Positions 7,367-16,446 of a stretch of DNA of 34,639 nucleotides are shown one piece after another (position 1 is the stretch's first letter; each line of letters opens with the position of its first letter). The notes under the pieces were generated by a model. It was given only the letters and a program-made list of their open reading frames with translations. It ran no database searches and had not been told where the DNA came from. The stretch is from Asticcacaulis biprosthecium C19 (GTDB lineage: Bacteria > Pseudomonadota > Alphaproteobacteria > Caulobacterales > Caulobacteraceae): assembly GCF_000204015.1 (NCBI RefSeq), contig NZ_GL883080.1:781291-815929 (forward strand), given 5' to 3'. Both the position numbers and the translations under genes were made by a program.

Positions 7367-9562
7367 CTACCCGCCGAACTTGAAAAGAGCCCGCACACCA
7401 TAGGTGCGCGGCGCGCCGTAAATAATGCCGCCATCGGCCGACGACGAAGACTGGATCTGCGACGCGATATAGACCTCGTCCGTCAGGTTGTTGATATACC
7501 CCTCCAGCAGCCACGACGGGTTGATGTCCCAGGTCAGGCGGGCATCGATGACATCGCGCGCCGGTACGATGGTGTTCAGGCTGGGGAAGGGCGTCGCATT
7601 TTGCTCGGTGATGTGCGACCACTGCAGCCGCGGTGTCAGCACCATGTCGCCGTCCAGGTCGAAATCATACTGGATGCCGCCATTGATCGTCCACTCCGGT
7701 GAGAATGGCAGGACCCGGTCGGCGGGTACCGACCGCAGATTGGTCGGACAGCCGGCATCGGTTCCCGGTGCATTGGTGTCCGAGATGCAGGCGCTTTGCG
7801 AGAATTTCGCGTCGAGATAACCGGCACCGAAGGTGAAGCTGAGATTGCCGAAATTGCCGATCAGTTCCAGCTCGGCGCCTTTGGATTCACCCGAGGTCGC
7901 GTTCTGGGTCGTCGGTAGGGCGCCAACCAGGCTGGAGAGCTGGATATCGCGATAGTCCGACATGAAGACGTCGGCATTCACGCGCAGATGGTTGTCGAAC
8001 AGCTTGGTCTTGAAGCCCAGTTCGGTGACGAAGTTGGTTTCCGGACCAAAATTGGGCGTATTGGGCGTCAGGTTGACCCCGCCGGCCTTGTAGCCCTTGG
8101 ACGCCGACAGATAGACCAGCGACCCGCCGTCAGTGTGATAGTTTACCGCCATCTTGCCGGTCGATTCCGCCGATTCCGCCGTGCCAACCACCGGGACCGC
8201 CAGCAGCGGCCCACCGGCGGCATAGCGCGTATAGACCTGGGTGTCGGTCGAATTGCGCAGCCCCAGCAGCAGTTCCCAGTTGGGCGTGACCTTCCATGTC
8301 GCCTGGCCGAAGATCGACTCAGATGTGTTGACGGCAAAGGTCTTGGACGTGGAGGTGACGGTGCTGACATAGTCGACATGGTTGTTGTCACGCAGCAGCA
8401 GCAGGTCGATGTCTTCGTCCATGCGGAAGGCACCCAAAACCCACTGGATCGGCGAGTCATCCGTCGAGATCAGGTTGATTTCGTGGATCGAGGTCGCCGT
8501 CAGTTGATAGGCGTTGGACACCCGGCCGGTGTTGCCCGCGGGCGGACGCGGCGGACGGGTATCGGTGCGGTCGCCATCGGTCTGGTCGCGGTTCCAGCCG
8601 CGCTGGAACGAGCCGAGATAGCGGACCTGCAACCCGTCGGTCAGGGCATGGCGCACCTCGATCGAGGCCCGGCTGCCGTTCTGGTTCATGTAGGAATAGC
8701 CGTCTTCCTGGATCTCGAACGGGTCCGTCGATACCGTGTCGTTACGGCGCTTGACGGCGTTGTTGTCGGTCTTCAGGTCGAACCATTCCAGGCGCAGGTT
8801 GAACTTCGTCCGGTCGTCGCTGGAGCGGATGGCCAGGTTGGAGCGCACGGAACTCAGGTCGGTATTGCCGGGCTGGCTCAGCGCCTTGGCCGAGATGTTG
8901 GTCGTGTAGCTGTCGCGCTGGTCCATGACCGCGGCGACTCTCAGGGCGACATTGTCGTTGAAACCGGCATTGACGGCGCCGACGACCCGCTGCTTGCCAT
9001 AGTCGCCCAGGGTCACGTCCAGCATGCCGCTGTACTGGTTGTACTTTGGCTCAGGCGTGCGGACATAGATGGCGCCGCCGGTGGAGTTCTGGCCGGTCAG
9101 GGTGCCCTGCGGCCCGCGCAGGACTTCGACCGAATTGAGGTCGTAGAAGCTCTGACCGATGAACTGTTCGTGCGGGATCAACTGGCCATCGATATAGTAG
9201 GCGACGCCAGGGCTGGAGGTTGGGGCCGACTGGGCGATGCCGACGCCGCGGATATTGATAAAGGTCGACCGGTTGAAGGTATTGATGGCGACGGACGGCG
9301 CAACCGCTTGCAAATCGGCGACACTGGTCACGCCTTTTCGGGTGATGTCACCCGAAATAACGGTGGCGGCGATAGGGACGGTGCTGAGGCGCTGGCTGCG
9401 GCGTTCGGCGGTGATGACCACTTCGACGCCGTCATCCTGAATGGGTTCGGCGGAGGGCGCAGTGTCCTGGGCCTGGGCCAGAGCGGGCAGGGATACACCC
9501 GCCAACAGCAAGGCTGTCAAGGCTTTGAAGCGAAGTCCCCGCTGATGGGTCCGGTGGGTCAT
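7367..9562 (-). CDS. TonB-dependent outer-membrane receptor
   Basis: A 731-residue protein with a Sec signal peptide (LTALLLAGVSLPALAQAQ). A plug domain begins with the VEVVITAERRSQRLSTVPIA TonB-box-like region and contains INIRGVG and the VEVLRGPQGTLTGQNSTGGAI signature (around residues 145-170). A 22-stranded-type barrel follows and ends in TYGVRALFKFGG, although the final residues are not a canonical terminal Phe. ATG 9562 is preceded by GGAG at good spacing. Sphingomonad and Caulobacter receptors of this IroN/FhuE-like type import sugars, aromatics or iron complexes. The adjoining island and the upstream TGCA-containing repeats suggest coregulation, but the ligand cannot be read from sequence. 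Confidence 0.95.
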   Translation of the reverse strand: MTHRTHQRGLRFKALTALLLAGVSLPALAQAQDTAPSAEPIQDDGVEVVITAERRSQRLSTVPIAATVISGDITRKGVTSVADLQAVAPSVAINTFNRSTFINIRGVGIAQSAPTSSPGVAYYIDGQLIPHEQFIGQSFYDLNSVEVLRGPQGTLTGQNSTGGAIYVRTPEPKYNQYSGMLDVTLGDYGKQRVVGAVNAGFNDNVALRVAAVMDQRDSYTTNISAKALSQPGNTDLSSVRSNLAIRSSDDRTKFNLRLEWFDLKTDNNAVKRRNDTVSTDPFEIQEDGYSYMNQNGSRASIEVRHALTDGLQVRYLGSFQRGWNRDQTDGDRTDTRPPRPPAGNTGRVSNAYQLTATSIHEINLISTDDSPIQWVLGAFRMDEDIDLLLLRDNNHVDYVSTVTSTSKTFAVNTSESIFGQATWKVTPNWELLLGLRNSTDTQVYTRYAAGGPLLAVPVVGTAESAESTGKMAVNYHTDGGSLVYLSASKGYKAGGVNLTPNTPNFGPETNFVTELGFKTKLFDNHLRVNADVFMSDYRDIQLSSLVGALPTTQNATSGESKGAELELIGNFGNLSFTFGAGYLDAKFSQSACISDTNAPGTDAGCPTNLRSVPADRVLPFSPEWTINGGIQYDFDLDGDMVLTPRLQWSHITEQNATPFPSLNTIVPARDVIDARLTWDINPSWLLEGYINNLTDEVYIASQIQSSSSADGGIIYGAPRTYGVRALFKFGG

Positions 9563-9611
9563 ATGTGGTCTCCTGGGCCTGTCAGGCGCCGAAGCGCCAA
9601 ATTAGTTATCA

Positions 9612-9635
9612 GTAATCATCATTATGTGTGATTAC
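9612..9635. promoter_or_regulatory. AT-rich inverted repeat upstream of the TonB receptor gene
   Basis: GTAATCA and TGATTAC are perfect 7-bp arms separated by 10 nt. The element lies 50-73 bp upstream of the receptor start, where an operator or promoter would be expected. Six T residues follow on the plus strand, but no plus-strand gene ends nearby, so a regulatory site is preferred to a terminator. Confidence 0.35.
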
Positions 9636-9663
9636 GTTTTTTCAGGCATAACGCCGTCCCGGG

Positions 9664-9690
9664 CGCGTTGCAACGGAAATGTGCAACGCG
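9664..9690. promoter_or_regulatory. Perfect 9+9 bp inverted repeat upstream of the TonB receptor gene
   Basis: CGCGTTGCA and TGCAACGCG flank a 9-nt spacer, about 100 bp upstream of the receptor ATG. The TTGCA/TGCAA half-sites recall the LacI-type sites at 1044 and 2287, and further TTGCAT and ATGCAA copies follow to 9728. This suggests a binding region for the same or a related regulator. The rest of 9563-9847 contains no gene that I can see. Confidence 0.45.
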
Positions 9691-9847
9691 TCTGCTGTAC
9701 GCTTGCATTCATCGTCGCGTGATGCAAATCCGCCACGACGCGCAGGCAAGGGCCGGGGCGAAGGGGTTTGTGACCGGCCCATCAGGCCAGTGTGCTGTTG
9801 TTAAAAGAACGCAGTTGGTCGCGGTTAAGGCGCGAAGGCGCTCGCCG

Positions 9848-10195
9848 TCAGTTGTCCGATGACGAGTCGCGCGTAAAGACGGCAAACTGGCCGTCGTCGA
9901 GGTCAGTGGCAATTTCGTAATTCATGATGGCCGATATGCCGCGACGGTTGGTTTGGACGAAGTCGTGGAAATTTCGCACGCTGTTCCTGTTGCCGACAAT
10001 GACAACCTCCGCCTGATCGGACAGGTCATCGCAGATACGCGCATAGAAGTCGTGATCGTCTTCGCGGGCTGGCGCCATGGGCTCTGCGCCGTTCGGACCC
10101 GTCCGGTCGTCGCGGCCGTAATAGTCGGCAGCACTGTACAGGATCGGCTGAGTAACCTGACGACGTTTTGGCATGGTAACCCGGTTCTGTGGCAT
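9848..10195 (-). CDS. Small protein, eRF1 domain 3/host-attachment-like
   Basis: A 115-residue soluble protein from ATG 10195 (MPQNRVTMPKRR), which has GGGAT upstream. The open frame extends 33 codons further but lacks support. The C-terminal two-thirds (DFYARICDDLSDQAEVVIVGNRNSVRNF then YEIATDLDDGQFAVFTRD) resembles the C-terminal domain of small bacterial proteins related to eRF1 domain 3 and the 'host attachment/translational machinery' group, in which a vGPgeaK-like turn and a DgQ..a.ar ending recur. The N-terminus is short and basic. Function is unknown; the likeness is by eye and could be superficial. It stands alone between the receptor and alginate regions. Confidence 0.6.
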   Translation of the reverse strand: MPQNRVTMPKRRQVTQPILYSAADYYGRDDRTGPNGAEPMAPAREDDHDFYARICDDLSDQAEVVIVGNRNSVRNFHDFVQTNRRGISAIMNYEIATDLDDGQFAVFTRDSSSDN

Positions 10196-10482
10196 GTATC
10201 CGATCCCTTTTTGCACACGATAGCACCTGGCAATGAAATTTCGGATAAGAAAGTGGAAATACTCACCACAATTCAATGCTGCAGCGCGACGCAATTTCTA
10301 TCGCAAAAGCGATATTGCGCGGGCGAAATGCCGGTCACTTCGGAAATTTTAATAATTAAGGCGTTTTTAACCTAAAGTATAAGCACTTTGTTTCCCAAGT
10401 AAATTACTTCCTGTTTACATTGTTTGTTTCCTTAAAAAACACAGGTTTCAGCTCAAGGATAGGCTGCATCATAAGGACATGG

Positions 10483-12495
10483 ATGATGAATTTTAATTCG
10501 GATGACTTTGATCTCACACACTGGAAGTTAACCTTGCCCGTCGACAGCGACGGTGAGAATGACGGCAAGGCCGTCGAAGTTCTAAACCTGGTCGGGTATA
10601 GTGACGACCGTTTCTTCTATGTTGCACCTGACGGGGCCATGGTTTTTCGCGCTGCGGTAGAAGGTGCGACAACGACGGGTTCGACCTATGCCCGTTCTGA
10701 ACTGCGCGAAATGCGAAATGGCGGCCTGGCGGCGTGGGGGCTGAACGAGGGCGGAACTCTGACGGCGACATTGTCGGTTAACCGGACCCCGGTTCTTGCA
10801 GACGGAACCCCGGGGCGAATCATCGTCGGCCAGGTTCACGGCGAGTCTCAGGAACTGGCATGTCTTTACTACGACAACGGCACTGTGTATTTCGTCAACG
10901 AACAAGCTGGCACCTCTGACATCGAAACGAAGTTCGAGCTGCTGAATGCAGCGGGTGAGGTTGCGGACATCGATCTCGGCGAAAAATTTTCTTATTACAT
11001 TTCGGCAAAAGACGACCTGCTGATCGTCAGGGTTTATGCCGATGGCGATACCTATGAGTCGATTACGAAGATAAGCAATGCCTGGGCGGATGACAGCTTT
11101 TACTTCAAGAGTGGTGTTTACCTGGGTGTCAATGAGACCAAGGGGACAGGCGTCGGTATCGCCGCCTTCTACGCCCTGGATTTCGGACATGGCGCGGGCG
11201 CAGGCCTGGGTGGCTTGGCAAGTATAGCTCTCTCACATGTTGCGGTTTCCCTGAGCGGGACGGCGAAGGACGATGTCCTTCGCGGTGGTGACGATATCGA
11301 TATCCTGTACGGTCTGAACGGTGATGATATCCTCAATGGTAGCGACGGCAATGACAAGTTGTATGGCGGCGGCGGCATAGACCGTCTCCACGGCGGGGCA
11401 GGGGCCGATTCCATGTTCGGCGGTGACGGCGACGACGTCTACATCGTCGACAATGTGTCGGACCGCGTCGTCGAATATATTCGCGAAGGCGCCGACATCG
11501 TTTACGCATCGGTCAGCTATGCCCTGTCGGTCAATGTCGAGACCCTGAAGCTGACAGGAACGAACGATATCAATGCCACCGGCACCAGGAACGGTGACGT
11601 CCTCACGGGAAACCAGGGGGCCAATCTGCTGGACGGGGGCGCAGGCAACGACCAGATGCAAGGTCTGGAAGGCAACGACACCTACTTTGTCGATGCCGCC
11701 GGCGACAAGGTCGTCGAAATGGTCCGGGCTGGTACAGACCAGGTCGTGAGCAGCGTCTCTTATAAGCTGACCGCAAATGTTGAGCACTTGACCTTAACGG
11801 GCTCAGCCTTGACGGGAACGTCCAACGACCTCAACAACCGTCTGCTGGGCAATGCCGAGAACAACACGCTGACGGCCCTGGCGGGGGACGACACTCTGGA
11901 TGGCGGAACCGGAGCCGACACCATGGCGGGCGGCCTGGGCAATGACAGCTATTATGTCGATAACGAACTGGACAAGATTGTTGAGATCAGTACCGGGGGC
12001 TTCGAAGTCGTTCGCACCTCGGCCAGCATCGTTCTGAGCAACTATCTCGAAGATGTCTACATCGTCGCGGCTGGCGTCATATCGGCAACGGGCAACGGCA
12101 GTAACAACCGCATGGTCGGTGGGGCCGGGGACAATAACCTCACCGGACGTAGCGGAAACGACCTGCTGACCGGTGGCGCGGGACGTGACAGGTTCGTTTT
12201 CGACAGCGCCCTGTCGGCGACGAAAAATCTCGACACCGTTACCGATTTCAAGACCCGGTGGGACCAGATCGTGCTCGATCATCTGGTCTTTACCGCCTTG
12301 GATGTCGGGGTCGGAACGGAAAAAGCCTTCGTCGCCGGGACGTCCGCAACCAGCCTCGACCATAGGATCATCTATGATTCGGCGTCGGGCGCCCTGTATT
12401 ATGACGCCGATGGAACCGGCATCAAGGCGCAGATTCAGTTTGCCCAGTTGTTGGGGGCGCCGGTTATTGGGTTTTCCGACATCCTGGTGATCTAA
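10483..12495 (+). CDS. Secreted PL7 alginate lyase with RTX repeats
   Basis: A 670-residue two-part protein. Residues 1-255 form a PL7 (alginate lyase 2) catalytic domain: WKLTLP at 14-19, RSELREM from 71, QVH at 117-119 and YFKSGVY at 207-213 are the family's conserved strands and active-site blocks. Residues about 270-590 hold several groups of GGxGxDxLx calcium-binding RTX nonapeptides separated by VDN..D.VVE..-type segments. The end (SGALYYDADG..FAQLLG....FSDILVI) is the typical type I secretion C-terminus. No Sec signal is present, as expected for type I export. ATG 10483 (or 10486) follows AAGGA; the longer frame from 10420 has no ribosome-binding site. No ABC/HlyD/TolC secretion genes are in the window. 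The QVH form is often linked to polymannuronate preference. Confidence 0.93.
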   Translation: MMNFNSDDFDLTHWKLTLPVDSDGENDGKAVEVLNLVGYSDDRFFYVAPDGAMVFRAAVEGATTTGSTYARSELREMRNGGLAAWGLNEGGTLTATLSVNRTPVLADGTPGRIIVGQVHGESQELACLYYDNGTVYFVNEQAGTSDIETKFELLNAAGEVADIDLGEKFSYYISAKDDLLIVRVYADGDTYESITKISNAWADDSFYFKSGVYLGVNETKGTGVGIAAFYALDFGHGAGAGLGGLASIALSHVAVSLSGTAKDDVLRGGDDIDILYGLNGDDILNGSDGNDKLYGGGGIDRLHGGAGADSMFGGDGDDVYIVDNVSDRVVEYIREGADIVYASVSYALSVNVETLKLTGTNDINATGTRNGDVLTGNQGANLLDGGAGNDQMQGLEGNDTYFVDAAGDKVVEMVRAGTDQVVSSVSYKLTANVEHLTLTGSALTGTSNDLNNRLLGNAENNTLTALAGDDTLDGGTGADTMAGGLGNDSYYVDNELDKIVEISTGGFEVVRTSASIVLSNYLEDVYIVAAGVISATGNGSNNRMVGGAGDNNLTGRSGNDLLTGGAGRDRFVFDSALSATKNLDTVTDFKTRWDQIVLDHLVFTALDVGVGTEKAFVAGTSATSLDHRIIYDSASGALYYDADGTGIKAQIQFAQLLGAPVIGFSDILVI

Positions 12496-12513
12496 AGGGT
12501 TAACCAAGGCACC

Positions 12514-12563
12514 AACTGACACGAATTGGCCACAAAATTGTGCGACGCACAACGGTCAGTTTT
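12514..12563 (+). terminator. Candidate terminator after the PL7 lyase gene
   Basis: Outer arms AACTGAC/GTCAGTT (7 bp, perfect) enclose a second perfect stem TTGTGC-gac-GCACAA and are followed by a short T run with a CC break. It lies 19 bp after the lyase stop. The long internal loop makes the terminator call tentative. Confidence 0.4.
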
Positions 12564-12607
12564 CCTTGTCAGGTATGGGTTTTCGAACCCAAAGATATGG
12601 TGTCAGC

Positions 12608-13750
12608 ATGTCAAGAATCGATCGCCGGGCGTTCGTCGCCTTGAGCATGGCAGCCATATCCATGGCGGGTGGCTGCCGGCGGGCCTCGGCGGCCCCATCG
12701 GCCTATGATCCAACCGCGCCGGACCTTCAGTTTCCGGGCCTGGTGTCGCCCTTCGACGTGGCCATGGCGCGCAGCCTGCGCGGCGAACCTGCGACCGACC
12801 TGGATTGCGACCGCGCGCCGGAGCCCGTGACCGTTCTGGATCACGAGTCGAAGTACAAGCCCGGCACCAATTCGTCTGTCGAGGACGCAGACCGTGAAGA
12901 CGACTACCAGGAAAAGCTGAAAGAGGTCAGCGGATTCTATAATCCACTGACGCGCATCTCTGACCGTTATGTCCGCTCGAACCCGCGGGCCAGCGAGATC
13001 GCACAATGCGTCCTGCACTGGCTGGCGGGCTGGGCCGAGGCGGGGGCGCTGGAAAAGGGCGTCACCGAACAGGGCCGCATGGTTCAGGCCTGGGCCCTGG
13101 CCAGCCTCGCCGGCAGCTATCTGAAGATCCGCACCGACCCCTACCTCAGCGCCTCGGCCAACCGGGAGGTTCTCGACTGGCTGGGCCGGCTCAATGCCCT
13201 GGTCATCGCCAATTTCGAGGACCGTCAGGACAAGAAGAGCCGCTCCAACAACCACCGCTACTGGGCCAACTGGGCGGTCTGCGCCACCGCGATCGCGCGC
13301 GACGACAAGGATGCTTTTGCCTGGGCCAAAGCCGGGTTCGAACGCGCCTGCGCCCAGGTCCAGCCGGACGGCGTGCTGCCGCTGGAAATGGAGCGCCGCC
13401 GCAAAGCGCTGCATTACCACAATTTTGCCCTAGGACCGTTGGTGCTTCACGCCGAGGCGCTGATCGCCAACGGCCAGGCCGACCCTTACGACCTGAACGA
13501 TGGTGCGATCAAACGTCTAGCGGGTTTCGTGGTTCACGGACTGCGCGATCCGGCGATCTTCGCGCAAAGGGCCGGCGAAAAGCAGGACCTCGACGGGACA
13601 CTGAAGGAGACCCAACTGGCCTGGATGGAGCCCTATTACGCCCGCTTCAAGGACGATCGCCTGACGCCTTGGATGAAAGACTATCGACCATTGGTGGGTC
13701 ACCGCCTGGGCGGCGACCTGACACTTTTGTTTGGTGCCGATAGTGTGTGA
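12608..13750 (+). CDS. PL5 alginate lyase (AlgL-like), second copy
   Basis: A 380-residue periplasmic enzyme. The N-terminus SRIDRRAFVALSMAAIS looks like a twin-arginine leader ending near ASA; GGC is present but is not a good lipobox. The catalytic block NNHRYW is at 214-219 (PL5 Asn/His pair), followed by the LPLEMERRRKALHYHNFALGPL segment, which supplies the second Arg and the Tyr of the PL5 active site. The C-terminal GGDLTLLFG matches the AlgL family end. ATG 12608 is chosen because it places the Tat motif at the N-terminus; an ATG at 12575 and a TTG at 12566 are alternatives. It is convergent with algX (6-bp gap) and paralogous to the AlgL at 25514-26638, with only partial identity by eye. 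Confidence 0.9.
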   Translation: MSRIDRRAFVALSMAAISMAGGCRRASAAPSAYDPTAPDLQFPGLVSPFDVAMARSLRGEPATDLDCDRAPEPVTVLDHESKYKPGTNSSVEDADREDDYQEKLKEVSGFYNPLTRISDRYVRSNPRASEIAQCVLHWLAGWAEAGALEKGVTEQGRMVQAWALASLAGSYLKIRTDPYLSASANREVLDWLGRLNALVIANFEDRQDKKSRSNNHRYWANWAVCATAIARDDKDAFAWAKAGFERACAQVQPDGVLPLEMERRRKALHYHNFALGPLVLHAEALIANGQADPYDLNDGAIKRLAGFVVHGLRDPAIFAQRAGEKQDLDGTLKETQLAWMEPYYARFKDDRLTPWMKDYRPLVGHRLGGDLTLLFGADSV

Positions 13751-13756
13751 CCCGGC

Positions 13757-15172
13757 TCAGCTCGAAGCGCGGCACACGTGAGCAGCGGCCGTTCCGGACA
13801 AGCGCTGATGGGGAATTAAAGATACGTCGGCAAGCTCGCCGCCATCGCGCGGCAGTCGCATAATCATTTTGTTTGCCGGGTGCGGCCAGCGGCTGGCATC
13901 GATATCGAACTGATCCTGTCGGCCGTCCGTGTACGTTGCCGTAAGCCGGTATTGCCGTGCATCGGGAGACGTCAGATTGACGACAACATTGACCGGTCCC
14001 CGAATCTTGGAGCGCTGCGCCGTCGAAAGTGCCATGATAGGAATCTTGCCGTGTTTGACGGGCATGGCCTTGCCCGCAACCAGCGCCTTGTTGCCGCAAT
14101 CGCCATCTGCGGCCCCCAGTATGAGGGGGAAGGACGCAACTCCGTCGAGGTTGTGGTATTGCATTTCCCATATAAGCACCTTGGGCTTGGCAGCTTGATA
14201 ATCGGCCGACAACAGGTACGATAGGATTGAGGCTTCGAAGCCGCCGCCGCCGATAGCGTAGTTTGCCACGTCTGCCCGAAGTTCCTGCCGCAAAAATCCG
14301 CTGAAGTTGGCGGTTGGGCGGACGCTGAAGCTGGTCCCGACGAGGGCGATCTCGACATCACCGCCATCAAGAAGATTGCCTCCGGCGCCAGCGGCAGCCC
14401 TGACCGTCTCAAAAGCCCTGATCTTGTCCGCCTTGTAGGTCGAATGACAAATTCTGCTGGCTTCAAGCCGCAGCATCTGTTGCTCTTCCCGTACGGCTCC
14501 CAAAGCTGTCTTGAACTCCGTCTTTGGTATATTCCGATACTCGGGATGCCGCGCTAGTTCGCGCGCTGTCGCGTTGGCCGTCACATAAGCGCCATAGGCA
14601 GTCCAGTGAATGTCGCCAGACAGGTAGAACTGGCTGTTAGTTCCGGGCAGGCTCAGGTTGTTGTCCAAGGCCGCGGCCGTAACATCCGGCACGAAGATTC
14701 CTGTGGACCGCAGCCGGCTCAGCGTTTTTTGATAGCTTTGCATCGCTATGTCCGGCGAATACCGTTCTGTGTTTCGAGCCGCCGGATCGATAAATTCGCG
14801 CATCATCGAGCCGCGAGGTGGCGTTACCAGAACGGCGAGTCGAACATTCGACGCCTTGAGGACTTTGTTGAGATGGGCGAAATTGTTGACCAATGATCCC
14901 GCGACAGGCGGATACACGTTGAAATCGGTGTGACTGCGAAACAGCCAGTCGCCTTTGCCCCTGCGGATAAAGATATAGCTTTCATCGGAATAGTATTGCG
15001 CGTCTTCCAGTTGATTACAGATCCAGGAAGGCTGACCAGGCCCCGATATGCCTGAAGCCGCAGGCACTACGGGCGTGGCGGCGGTCACGGGCAGGGATGG
15101 AACGGCCATTAGGGCGACCAGCAGTCCAGTCTGCAGCCGGCGAGCGAAACAAGTGAGGGAGGTCTTGATCAT
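13757..15172 (-). CDS. algX: AlgX-like alginate O-acetyltransferase
   Basis: A 471-residue periplasmic protein (Pseudomonas AlgX is about 474) with a Sec signal ending near PVTA. The SGNH-type catalytic set is visible: GDIHW with Asp187 and His189, and LVGTSFS with the nucleophile Ser281. A C-terminal region of about 110 residues corresponds to the carbohydrate-binding module of AlgX. In the known system AlgX acetylates mannuronate residues and bridges the export complex. The start ATG 15172 overlaps the stop of the membrane-protein gene (ATGA), so translation is coupled. It is the last gene of the long minus-strand operon. AlgJ is a related paralogue at 22219-23349; the longer C-terminus and position support AlgX. 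Confidence 0.9.
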   Translation of the reverse strand: MIKTSLTCFARRLQTGLLVALMAVPSLPVTAATPVVPAASGISGPGQPSWICNQLEDAQYYSDESYIFIRRGKGDWLFRSHTDFNVYPPVAGSLVNNFAHLNKVLKASNVRLAVLVTPPRGSMMREFIDPAARNTERYSPDIAMQSYQKTLSRLRSTGIFVPDVTAAALDNNLSLPGTNSQFYLSGDIHWTAYGAYVTANATARELARHPEYRNIPKTEFKTALGAVREEQQMLRLEASRICHSTYKADKIRAFETVRAAAGAGGNLLDGGDVEIALVGTSFSVRPTANFSGFLRQELRADVANYAIGGGGFEASILSYLLSADYQAAKPKVLIWEMQYHNLDGVASFPLILGAADGDCGNKALVAGKAMPVKHGKIPIMALSTAQRSKIRGPVNVVVNLTSPDARQYRLTATYTDGRQDQFDIDASRWPHPANKMIMRLPRDGGELADVSLIPHQRLSGTAAAHVCRASS

Positions 15173-16446
15173 GATGCAGGTTCCAGCGGTGTGGAGGGCT
15201 TGACCACCAGAGTCGCCACGACGGACGCCAGTGTGTAGCCGAGCAGAAGGAGAGGCAGGGAAGCAAATTGCAGCGGCTGAGCCGACAGCCGGTCGAAGGC
15301 GAAAAGGCTCCACAGAACGATTCCGGCGGCGGAGCCCAGGATCAGAACACCCAGTCCTTTATGACCTTTCAGCCACAGGGCCCAGCCGCTGAACGCGACG
15401 GCGCACAGGCCGGCATAGAGAGCGATGGCGCTCCAGCCGTTATAGCGGGCCAGCAGCTTGCCAATTCTCTCACCGGACCGGGCGGCGATGGCGGCGCCGT
15501 CGTCGCCCAGCAGCAGGACGCCGTCGGTGAACCGTTCGATGACGAACGGTAACGTGGCCAGGAAACCGAAGCCACGGACATTGGCCTGGGCCAGGGCCAG
15601 GATGATGACCACCGTGGCTGCCGCGCCGAGATAAGCGGCAGCGCATGTCAGCAGAAGGCCGGGGCGCGTGTTCTGAACCGCCAGCCCAAACAGCAGCGAC
15701 AGCAGGACGGTCACACCCAGGGCCGCGCCGTAATCGAACGCGACGGCTCCGGCGCCCAGCAGGCCGCAGACGGCCAGCAGGCGCCAGGGCGACTTTTCGG
15801 AAACGAAGAAGGCCGCGGCGAGGGCGGTGGGCCACAACAGAGCGCCGATGCCCAGCGACAGGCTGGTTGCGGCGAACAGCGCGGCGATCAGGCTGGCTGC
15901 GCCCAGTACGGCCAGCTTGACCACGCTGGCGCGGCGGGTGCGCACCAGGAAGAAGGCCGTGGCGCCACCAATGGCCAGGGCCGCGACGGCCAGGGCGATC
16001 TGCCAGATCTGCAGCGGAATAAAGCCCAGAGCGAGACGCGTTACGCCGCGCAGCGCGATGGGATTGACCTTGGCTGACCGGGTGTCGGCCTGCAGGCCGG
16101 GGTCGCCATAGGCCAGGTCGCGCACCGTCTGGCAGGTGTTCAGTACCTCGTCGGGGTCCTTGGGCAACTGCGGCGCGAACATATAGCGCCCAAACGACTT
16201 TTCGACCGCCAGGATCAGGCCGGCGGTTTCACAGTCGGCGCGGACCCGCCCCAGCTTGGTGAAGGCGCGATGGGCGGCTTCGTCTGATACAAGCTGGCGG
16301 GCGGCAAAAGCGTTTTTCAGCGTGGGGGTGGGCTGGGTCAGGCGTGACACGGCCAGCAGCAGGAAGGCGGCGGCCAGGACGGCGGCGGCGGCCATCACGC
16401 CTGCCAGCAGGGCCTGGCGCCAGTTGAGGGTGGTGGTCGGGGTCAT
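15169..16446 (-). CDS. Polytopic membrane protein of the alginate operon, unassigned
   Basis: A 425-residue integral membrane protein with no counterpart in the Pseudomonas alg operon that I recognise. Seen: one N-terminal helix (about 12-34), a periplasmic-type loop of about 110 residues with two Cys, then about eight to ten hydrophobic helices to residue 415. The layout recalls polysaccharide polymerases/ligases or GT-C-like proteins, but no family motif was found. Its start overlaps the Sel1 gene stop and its stop overlaps the algX start (both ATGA), so it is translated as part of the alginate system. A role in anchoring, acetyl supply or polymer handling is possible; none is shown. Confidence 0.85.
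   Translation of the reverse strand: MTPTTTLNWRQALLAGVMAAAAVLAAAFLLLAVSRLTQPTPTLKNAFAARQLVSDEAAHRAFTKLGRVRADCETAGLILAVEKSFGRYMFAPQLPKDPDEVLNTCQTVRDLAYGDPGLQADTRSAKVNPIALRGVTRLALGFIPLQIWQIALAVAALAIGGATAFFLVRTRRASVVKLAVLGAASLIAALFAATSLSLGIGALLWPTALAAAFFVSEKSPWRLLAVCGLLGAGAVAFDYGAALGVTVLLSLLFGLAVQNTRPGLLLTCAAAYLGAAATVVIILALAQANVRGFGFLATLPFVIERFTDGVLLLGDDGAAIAARSGERIGKLLARYNGWSAIALYAGLCAVAFSGWALWLKGHKGLGVLILGSAAGIVLWSLFAFDRLSAQPLQFASLPLLLLGYTLASVVATLVVKPSTPLEPAS

Noticed and set aside
7988-9631. 547-codon plus-strand open frame
   Set aside because: Antisense to the TonB-dependent receptor, which has full domain support and its own terminator.
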